From Pseudomonadota bacterium (GTDB lineage Bacteria > Pseudomonadota > Alphaproteobacteria > Rhizobiales > Xanthobacteraceae): a DNA stretch of 5,555 nt. Position numbers and translations under genes: made by a program. The notes beneath the pieces are model-generated. The model made no database searches and was not told the DNA's origin. It was given only the letters and a program-made list of their open reading frames with translations. The DNA lies in NCBI GenBank assembly GCA_023414975.1, contig JAEZMI010000350.1, positions 1 to 5,555 of the forward strand. The letters are read 5' to 3'. Numbering within the stretch: position 1 is the first letter of the stretch; each line of letters begins with the position of its first letter. Of the stretch, positions 1-4,891 are shown piece after piece.

Positions 1-470
1 TGGCCGCGCTGGCGGGCCTGTCTCTCATCGCCTGGCAGATGGGATGGGGACCGTTCGGCCGGCGCCGCAACCGTCCCTTCGCCCACGCCGCCCGGCAGGT
101 GCGCGCGGCAATCGCGCCGAACCGGCACGGATCGGACTCATCGTCCACGCGCGGGCCGGTTTCGTCGGACACATTGGCCTCATCGTCCACCACACTGCAC
201 TCATCATCCGCCTATCGGCAGGCCCTTCAGGCACTCCACCGGGCCTTCGACGCGACGGCCGGGCAGGGGGTTTTCGCGGAGGATCTGCCGGCCTTTTTCG
301 CCGGTCATGCCGCCTATCGCGGGGCGGAAAGCGACATCCGCCGGCTGTTCGAGGCCTCCCGCCGGGCCTTCTTCGGCAGCGATGTCCTTGGCGCGGAAGC
401 GTTTTTTCCGCCGACGGAACTGGCACGCCTCGCCGGCCGCCTGTGCGCGATCGAACGGGGATCGGCATGA
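1..470 (+). CDS. mxaA: MxaA, C-terminal part (5' truncated): methanol dehydrogenase maturation membrane protein
   Basis: The reading frame is open from base 3 and ends with TGA at 468-470, so the start lies left of the window. The first visible residues (AALAGLSLIAWQMGWGPF) form the end of a hydrophobic membrane helix followed by a basic GRRRNR stop-transfer. The tail should therefore be cytoplasmic. Next comes a Ser/Thr-rich linker (bases about 117-221), then a conserved-looking alpha-helical end with the pattern ALQALHRAFDATAG, VFAEDLPAFF and ASRRAFFGSD, which I recognise as typical of MxaA C-termini. From the literature on Methylobacterium, MxaA acts with MxaK and MxaL in inserting Ca2+ into PQQ-methanol dehydrogenase; no enzyme activity is known. 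The stop codon overlaps the mxaC start (ATGA, 467-470), which indicates translational coupling. The assignment rests on the tail and on the following C-K-L-D gene order. The large N-terminal periplasmic part is not visible. Confidence 0.85.
   Translation, partial: AALAGLSLIAWQMGWGPFGRRRNRPFAHAARQVRAAIAPNRHGSDSSSTRGPVSSDTLASSSTTLHSSSAYRQALQALHRAFDATAGQGVFAEDLPAFFAGHAAYRGAESDIRRLFEASRRAFFGSDVLGAEAFFPPTELARLAGRLCAIERGSA
138..221 (+). repeat. Four imperfect 21-bp in-frame tandem repeats (heptapeptide) inside mxaA
   Basis: Four 21-bp units start at 138, 159, 180 and 201 and encode SSSTRGP, VSSDTLA, SSSTTLH and SSSAYRQ. The 12-mer CTCATCGTCCAC is exact at 137-148 and 179-190, and a diverged copy lies at 200-211. 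The second unit is the most diverged. All four stay in frame, so the repeat only changes the length of a Ser/Thr-rich linker between the membrane helix and the conserved MxaA tail. Repeat slippage is the likely origin; that is inference. Confidence 0.6.
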
Positions 471-1561
471 TGGAGTGGTATGATAGAACCTCGAATCTGG
501 TTCGGAGTTGGGGCGTCGATCACCCATGGGTTCTGGTGCTGGGCCTTCTCGCCCTCCTGCCCGTCATCGCTAACATATTCAATCGACAGGGAATTCCGGC
601 AATTTCCCTCGTGCTCGCCGATCCGCTGTCACGCGCTTTCGGTCTTGGTCTGAAGCTCACCGGCGCCCTTGCCATCCTCGCGCTGGTCGCCGGCCTGGCG
701 GGCCTCCACCGCCGCGAGCAGACGGTAACGCGGGAGGGGACGGGGGCGCATCTCGTGCTGCTGCTCGACCGCTCCTCCAGCATGGACAACAACTTCGCCG
801 ACCGCGCGCCGAGTGGTGACGAACAGTCAAAATCGAGCGGCGCCAAGCACTTGCTCGGGCAATTCGTTGCCGGCCGGCCGCATGACCGCATCGGCGTGGC
901 GGCGTTTTCGACATCGCCCATGCCCATTCTGCCGCTGACGGACCATCACGACGTCGTCCAGGCCGCCATCGACGCCATCGACCGGCCGGGCCTCGCCTTC
1001 ACCAATGTGGGCCGCGGCCTCGCCCTCGCACTCTCCGCCTTCGCCGACGACACCGCCGACGCCTCCCGCGCCATCCTGCTCGTTTCCGACGGCGCCGCCC
1101 TCATCGACCGCCGCGTGCAAGACGCCCTGCGCGACGCGGTCTCCCGCACGCCGGTAAATCTATACTGGCTGTTCCTGCGCTCGCGTGGCGCCAAGGGCAT
1201 TTTCGACGTGCCGCCACCTGGAGAGGACATCCCTCAGGCAAACCCCGAGCGACATCTTCACCTGTTTCTTCAAAGCCTTGGCGTGCCTTACCGGGCCTTC
1301 GAGGCGACCAGCCCGGAGGCCGTCGCTCAGGCGATCGCGGAGATCGACCGTCAGGAAACACGCCCGCTCCTCTATGTGGAGCGCATCCCCCGCCGCGACC
1401 TATCGCAGGCGGCCTTCACCCTCGCAAGTGTCGCTATCGCCTTGCTGCTGCTCGCGAAACTCGCCGAACGGCCGATCCGCCGCGGCCAACACGTGACGGG
1501 CAACCCGGCAGTATCGCAGGAGGTACAATATAACCTCCAACAGCAAGAGGGCGCGACATGA
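467..1561 (+). CDS. mxaC: MxaC: membrane-anchored von Willebrand A (VWA) protein for methanol dehydrogenase maturation
   Basis: This 364-residue protein has the BatA-like layout: two N-terminal membrane helices (about residues 21-36 and 59-80), a periplasmic VWA domain (about 95-295) and one C-terminal helix (about 312-331) followed by a polar tail. The VWA metal site (MIDAS) looks complete: D101-R-S103-S-S105 in LLLDRSSSM, T179 in the FTNVGRGL loop, and D208 in LLVSDGA. In Methylobacterium the mxaACKL genes are needed to make Ca2+-loaded, active methanol dehydrogenase. MxaC is inferred to work with MxaL and the MoxR-type ATPase MxaR encoded upstream. I chose the ATG at 467 because it overlaps the mxaA stop (ATGA) and has GGGGA five bases upstream. 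A second ATG follows at 470 and could also serve. The frame is open further upstream, to an ATG at 44, but that part is only the shadow of mxaA. The 3' end overlaps mxaK by ATGA. Confidence 0.9.
   Translation: MMEWYDRTSNLVRSWGVDHPWVLVLGLLALLPVIANIFNRQGIPAISLVLADPLSRAFGLGLKLTGALAILALVAGLAGLHRREQTVTREGTGAHLVLLLDRSSSMDNNFADRAPSGDEQSKSSGAKHLLGQFVAGRPHDRIGVAAFSTSPMPILPLTDHHDVVQAAIDAIDRPGLAFTNVGRGLALALSAFADDTADASRAILLVSDGAALIDRRVQDALRDAVSRTPVNLYWLFLRSRGAKGIFDVPPPGEDIPQANPERHLHLFLQSLGVPYRAFEATSPEAVAQAIAEIDRQETRPLLYVERIPRRDLSQAAFTLASVAIALLLLAKLAERPIRRGQHVTGNPAVSQEVQYNLQQQEGAT
1519..1538 (+). promoter_or_regulatory. Candidate RNA hairpin burying a perfect Shine-Dalgarno sequence upstream of mxaK
   Basis: GGAGGT (1519-1524) and ACCTCC (1533-1538) are exact inverted repeats around an 8-base AT-rich loop. 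With the preceding A at 1518, the left arm forms AGGAGGT, the full anti-16S complement. No start codon lies at a usable distance from it. The real mxaK ribosome site is probably AAGAGGG at 1545-1551, six bases before the ATG and just after the hairpin. The stem lies inside the last codons of mxaC. Possible roles are ribosome pausing, mRNA stability or setting the mxaC/mxaK ratio; all are inference. No T-tract follows, so it is not an intrinsic terminator. Confidence 0.4.
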
Positions 1562-2118
1562 GGACCGCTCGGTTCACCCTCGTCGTGGGAACGACCCTGC
1601 TGACCCTGGGTCTCGCGGCGCTTGGCTATTTCGCGTGGCAGCTGCATCTGGACCGGCGCGACAATGCCTTCATCGCTGCCCTCGCGGCGGGGCAGGACAT
1701 CGCCACGAGCGCCGAGGACCCGGCCCCTCTGATCTTGGCCCGGCTGGCCTTCCTCACGCATCGCGACCGGCTGGAGGAAGCCCAGCCGCTCGTCAACCAA
1801 TTGATTCACAACGCGGATCGGCATCTCGCCGCCGCCGCGCTCTATACCATGGGCAATGCCCGGTTGCGGCTCGCCATCGAGCATCTCGGCGGCAACCGGA
1901 TCGATCCGGCGATCCCGCTCGTGCGCCTTGCCAAGCAGAACTATCGCGACGCGCTGGCGATCCGGCCGGACTTCTGGGACGCCAAGTTCAACCTCGACAT
2001 CGCCATGCGTCTAGTGCGCGACTTTCCCCAGCTGGAGGTCGATGGTGAAGAAATACCGCCCGAGGCCGCCAAGAAGCTCTGGACCGATCTTCCGGGCATA
2101 CCCAAGGGGCTGCCATAA
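1558..2118 (+). CDS. mxaK: MxaK: single-pass membrane protein with a TPR-like segment, methanol dehydrogenase maturation
   Basis: This is a 186-residue protein with one N-terminal membrane anchor (about residues 8-28, after the basic MRTAR start) and a helical, presumably periplasmic domain. The stretch at 122-152, ending ALAIRPDFWDAKFNLDIAMRL, looks like a tetratricopeptide-type helical hairpin, as in BatE-like partners of VWA proteins. MxaK is one of the proteins genetically linked to Ca2+ insertion into methanol dehydrogenase; its biochemical role is unknown. Identification rests mainly on its place between two VWA genes in the mxaC-K-L order and on its size, with weaker support from residue motifs. 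The ATG at 1558 overlaps the mxaC stop and has AAGAGGG six bases upstream. Its TAA shares one base with the mxaL ATG (TAATG, 2116-2120). A helper that holds MxaC and MxaL together is plausible but not shown. Confidence 0.85.
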   Translation: MRTARFTLVVGTTLLTLGLAALGYFAWQLHLDRRDNAFIAALAAGQDIATSAEDPAPLILARLAFLTHRDRLEEAQPLVNQLIHNADRHLAAAALYTMGNARLRLAIEHLGGNRIDPAIPLVRLAKQNYRDALAIRPDFWDAKFNLDIAMRLVRDFPQLEVDGEEIPPEAAKKLWTDLPGIPKGLP

Positions 2119-3080
2119 TGCTCCCACGCGGCCGCCTTTTGCATGACTGGCGTCTCCTAACCCTCGCCGGCGCGCTGCTCGCTACCCTCGCCGCGCTCCT
2201 CGCTCCCACCGTCCTTCGCCAGCGGGAGGTCCGCGACCTGCTGCTGGTCATCGATGTGACCGGTAGCATGAATGTGAGGGATATGAATGGGTTGTCACGC
2301 CTGGCGGCGGCAAGGCGGGCGGGGCAGGACCTCTTGGCGGCGCTGCCGTGCCAGTCACGACTCGGCCTCGGCATCTTCACCGAACGTCGCACCTTCCTGC
2401 TCTTCGAACCCGCCGAGGTCTGCGAGAACTTCGCCGCCCTCGACGGCGCTATCGCCGCGCTGGACTGGCGCATGGCCTGGGAGGGCGACAGCTATGTCGC
2501 ACGTGGTGTCCACTCGGCGCTTGCCGCCGCGGCCGAGCTGAAGGCCGACCTCATCTTCATGACCGATGGGCACGAAGCGCCACCGCAGGGTGGAGGTATT
2601 TTAGAACCTTTTTCTCCAAACGCGGGCGCATCCCGAGGGCTGCTCGTCGGCATCGGAGGCGCCGATCCCGCGCCGATCCCGAAATACAACGAAGACGGAC
2701 GGGAGATCGGCTTCTACGGCGAGACCGACGTGCCGCAGGAAAACCGCATGGGTCCGCCACCGGACGATGCGCCGAGCCGTGCCGGCTACGACCCGCGCAA
2801 CGCGCCGTGGGGCGCTGACGCGGCGAGCGGCACCGAGCATCTCAGCTCAATGAAAGCCGCGCATCTTCAAGCTCTTGCTGTGCAGACCTCGCTCGCTTTC
2901 GTGCCGCTTGGCCCGCCCGGCGCCTTGGCGACGGCCGTCATGGAGACAACCCGGCCGCGCCTTGTCGACGTGCCCGTCTCCACGGCCCCCCTACCTGCCG
3001 CCTTTGCACATACCCTGCTCACCGCCCTCTTCGCCCGAGCCGCGCTAAACAGCCGGCAGCCGGGTCGCCTGTCTGCCTGA
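2118..3080 (+). CDS. mxaL: MxaL: second VWA protein of the methanol dehydrogenase maturation set
   Basis: This 320-residue protein has one clear N-terminal helix (about 12-33), then a periplasmic VWA domain (about 38-275) and a weakly hydrophobic C-terminal stretch (about 292-309) that may be a second anchor. The MIDAS is D46-V-T48-G-S50 in VIDVTGSM, S126 in the WEGDSYVARG loop and D150 in FMTDG. This is a T/S variant of the DxSxS motif and should still bind a metal. Residues 184-245 form a Pro/Asp-rich insert (IPKYNEDGREIGFYG, GPPPDDAPSRAGYDPRNAP, EHLSSM), which I recognise as typical of MxaL rather than of general VWA proteins. C78 and C102 could form a disulfide in the periplasm (inference). 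In Methylobacterium mxaL is required for Ca2+ incorporation into methanol dehydrogenase. The start at 2118 is supported by the TAATG overlap with mxaK and by AAGGGG at 2104-2109. Confidence 0.9.
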   Translation: MLPRGRLLHDWRLLTLAGALLATLAALLAPTVLRQREVRDLLLVIDVTGSMNVRDMNGLSRLAAARRAGQDLLAALPCQSRLGLGIFTERRTFLLFEPAEVCENFAALDGAIAALDWRMAWEGDSYVARGVHSALAAAAELKADLIFMTDGHEAPPQGGGILEPFSPNAGASRGLLVGIGGADPAPIPKYNEDGREIGFYGETDVPQENRMGPPPDDAPSRAGYDPRNAPWGADAASGTEHLSSMKAAHLQALAVQTSLAFVPLGPPGALATAVMETTRPRLVDVPVSTAPLPAAFAHTLLTALFARAALNSRQPGRLSA

Positions 3081-3082
3081 AC

Positions 3083-3088
3083 AAGGAA
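3083..3088 (+). promoter_or_regulatory. Ribosome binding site of mxaD
   Basis: AAGGAA lies six bases upstream of the ATG at 3095, within the 14-base gap after the mxaL stop. This is the only junction in the cluster without a stop/start overlap, so mxaD is probably initiated independently. It supports the choice of 3095 as the mxaD start. Confidence 0.6.
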
Positions 3089-3094
3089 AATTAA

Positions 3095-3625
3095 ATGAAT
3101 CAGCGGTTTCGCCTCTCGCATCTGGTCGCCGTCATCGTCCTGCTCGCCAGCCTGATGCCGGCCGGCGCGCACGGCCCGACTCCGCAGAAGGCCGATGAGA
3201 GCATCACCATCGCCGCGCCGCCCGAGGCCGTGTGGAAGGTGCTGGCCGACCTCCCCGCCATCGCCGGATGGCACCCGCTCGTCACGAAGGCGGCGCCGAC
3301 GGATGACGGATCAGGGCGCGTGCTCACGCTGGAAAAAGGCGAGATTACAGAGGGCCTTGATGAAGCCGACGAAGCCGCACGACGGCTTGCCTACCGACTC
3401 TCGACGGAGAATGTCGACGTACTACCTGTCAGCTTCTATACGGCGACCATCGAGGTGAAACCTGTCGCCAGCGGAACCGAGGTGGATTGGAGTGCGCGCT
3501 TCTACCGGGCCGACACGACCAACGAGCCGCCGGAGACTCTGAATGACGAAGCGGCGGTCGCGGCCATGACCGACTACATCCGGCAAGGTCTCGCCGGGCT
3601 GAAGGCTAAGGTCGAGGGCAAATGA
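3095..3625 (+). CDS. mxaD: MxaD: periplasmic SRPBCC-fold protein aiding methanol dehydrogenase-cytochrome cL electron transfer
   Basis: This 176-residue protein starts with a clear Sec signal peptide: basic MNQRFR, hydrophobic LVAVIVLLASLM, and an AGA site with cleavage likely after residue 25. The mature part, about 16 kDa, reads as one SRPBCC/polyketide-cyclase-like domain. The opening ESITIAAPPEAVWKVLADLPAIAGWHP (36-61) is the usual first strand and helix pair, and the long C-terminal helix covers about 150-174 (NDEAAVAAMTDYIRQGLAGLKA). In Methylobacterium extorquens, MxaD is a periplasmic protein of about 17 kDa that stimulates the interaction of methanol dehydrogenase with its electron acceptor cytochrome cL, and its loss slows growth on methanol. 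Fold, export signal, size and position right after mxaL all agree. The stop overlaps the next gene by ATGA (3622-3625), so the beta-propeller gene belongs to the same operon. Confidence 0.9.
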   Translation: MNQRFRLSHLVAVIVLLASLMPAGAHGPTPQKADESITIAAPPEAVWKVLADLPAIAGWHPLVTKAAPTDDGSGRVLTLEKGEITEGLDEADEAARRLAYRLSTENVDVLPVSFYTATIEVKPVASGTEVDWSARFYRADTTNEPPETLNDEAAVAAMTDYIRQGLAGLKAKVEGK

Positions 3626-4596
3626 GCTTTGCCTCCCGTCTGGCGCCGGCGCTCGTGCTGGCCGCTGCCGCGACCGTGCCGGCCTCAGCGGAACACGCGC
3701 CACCTCTGGTCGCCGTCGTGTCGCAGCAGGCGGCGCAACTGACGCTGGTGGACCCCGCGGATGGCCGGCGCCTCGGCAACGTCGCCCTCGATAAGGCGCC
3801 GGCCGGCATCGCGGTGACACCCGATGGCCGCACGGCATTCGTCACGCACCCCGATCTTGGGCGCGTCTCGGTTGTCGATCTTGTCGGCCTCAAGGTGACG
3901 GCACGCTTCAACATCGGCGAGGAACCTTTTGGAATTGCGCTCGATTCGCCGACCAAGGGCTTGCTCATCACGGACTGGAGCGCCAACGCTCTCGTCCGCG
4001 TCGATCCCAGAACGGGGACAGAGACCGGCCGTGCCGCTATCGGCCGTGCACCGGCCGGGATCGTTGTGAATCGTGAAAATACGCGCGCCTATGTAGCGGA
4101 TCGGGAAAGCGACGCGGTGAGAATCGTCGATCCCAGGACGATGCAGCGGGTCGGAACATTGCCGACGGGGCGTGCGCCCTTTGCTTTGGCGCTTTCACCC
4201 GACGAAACGAGGCTCTATGTCGCAAATGTCCGCAGCAACGACCTGTCGGTGTTCGCCCTGCCGGAGGGCCGGGAAATCGCGCGTCCCCGTGTGGGGTTGA
4301 TGCCTTATGGCGTGACAGCGACGGGCGACGGCCGGCACATCGCCGTCACCAACCAGCAGGGCGGCCGGCTGGCTTGGCTCGACGCAGCGACCAACACGCT
4401 CCGCACCGATGGGCGCATCGGCGCGTTCCCGGAGGGGATTATCGCACTTTCTTCCGGGGTGGCGCTGACCCTATGGGCCGACGACGCTCTCTGCATCGTC
4501 GATGAGCCTCCCGAGACCCGCTGCCGGATCACGGTCCCACTACCTGCAGGCCCCCGCCTGCTTGCCAAAGTTCCCCGGCCGGCAACCGATAAATGA
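3622..4596 (+). CDS. Exported YVTN-family beta-propeller protein at the end of the mxa operon
   Basis: This 324-residue protein has a Sec signal peptide (residues 1-23, ending PASA before EHAPP). The mature protein is a series of roughly 42-residue repeats of the YVTN/PQQ-associated propeller type, each opening with G-x-x-P-x-G-(I/V) and closing with a V-(D)-P-type strand. The clear openings are at about residues 58, 99, 141, 183, 225 and 267 (APAGIAVTPDG, EEPFGIALDSP, RAPAGIVVNRE, RAPFALALSPD, LMPYGVTATGD, AFPEGIIALSS). The short N-terminal stretch 30-55 probably completes a six- or seven-bladed ring. C291 and C301 in the last blade could form a disulfide. The start overlaps the mxaD stop (ATGA), with GAGGG only three bases upstream. 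It sits in the position of mxaE in Methylobacterium clusters, and related propellers occur with PQQ-dependent alcohol oxidation. No catalytic residues are visible. A binding or scaffold role near methanol dehydrogenase is inference. Confidence 0.8.
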   Translation: MSFASRLAPALVLAAAATVPASAEHAPPLVAVVSQQAAQLTLVDPADGRRLGNVALDKAPAGIAVTPDGRTAFVTHPDLGRVSVVDLVGLKVTARFNIGEEPFGIALDSPTKGLLITDWSANALVRVDPRTGTETGRAAIGRAPAGIVVNRENTRAYVADRESDAVRIVDPRTMQRVGTLPTGRAPFALALSPDETRLYVANVRSNDLSVFALPEGREIARPRVGLMPYGVTATGDGRHIAVTNQQGGRLAWLDAATNTLRTDGRIGAFPEGIIALSSGVALTLWADDALCIVDEPPETRCRITVPLPAGPRLLAKVPRPATDK

Positions 4597-4891
4597 GGCA
4601 GGGATTTGGCCCGGGAATCCGTGGGTGCGTTAGCAGCACGGTGCCGCCTCAACCCAGTCAACGCCGGAGCATGTCGTTAATTCCTTGATAACAAATCGAG
4701 ATCGGCGACAGCCTCGCGCAAGGGTTCCTTTACCATAATGTAATGTTCGCCGCATTTCCGCCCCAGTCAGGCGGCCTTCTGGCAGACAGGAGTGGGGATC
4801 GCAGGTTAGACTTCCAGCGATTTCGGTTGAGGTGCGCCTGAAGCCGCGGGGTCGCAGCGGCGGGCAGGGCGCTCACGAAACGGTCGGGTGT
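4597..4891 (+). other. Intergenic region between the mxa operon and rlpA
   Basis: I see no convincing gene in this 295-bp stretch. It must hold the end of the mxa transcript and the rlpA promoter. Weak stem candidates are GGATT/AATCC (4602-4606 with 4616-4620), GTGC/GCAC (4625-4628 with 4636-4639), and CCGCC/GGCGG (4758-4762 with 4770-4774). None is followed by a T-run, so there is no classic intrinsic terminator. The stretch around 4672-4745 is more AT-rich than its surroundings, which suits a promoter, but no good -35/-10 pair with standard spacing is present. No tRNA or small RNA pattern is visible. Confidence 0.5.
4677..4692 (+). promoter_or_regulatory. Possible CtrA-like binding site upstream of rlpA
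   Basis: TTAA (4677-4680), seven bases, then ATAAC (4688-4692) matches the CtrA consensus TTAA-N7-TTAAC with one mismatch. CtrA is the alphaproteobacterial cell-cycle regulator, and a cell-wall/division gene follows about 200 bp downstream, so the context is sensible. A single 8-9-base degenerate match can arise by chance, even though the window is GC-rich. Confidence 0.25.

Noticed and set aside
44..466. Long 5' extension of the mxaC frame to an ATG at 44
   Set aside because: It overlaps the mxaA tail completely and its Arg/Pro/Gly-rich translation has no domain features. The VWA protein begins naturally at 467 with an ATGA overlap.
25..468. 147-codon minus-strand open frame opposite mxaA
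   Set aside because: The Arg/Pro-rich composition is typical of an antisense frame in high-GC DNA, and the plus-strand mxaA tail explains the region.
1372..1884. 170-codon open frame on the minus strand across the mxaC-mxaK junction
   Set aside because: It is antisense to two convincing genes and has no domain or signal features.
2596..2625. Locally AT-rich stretch inside mxaL that might mark an insertion
   Set aside because: The reading frame and the VWA domain run straight through it with no repeat or frameshift; it is probably ordinary codon variation.
4602..4656. Intrinsic terminator after the beta-propeller gene
   Set aside because: The available stems are four to five base pairs and no T-run follows them.
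4734..4739. CATAAT as a sigma-70 -10 box for rlpA
   Set aside because: No -35-like hexamer lies 16-18 bases upstream; the match alone is not enough.
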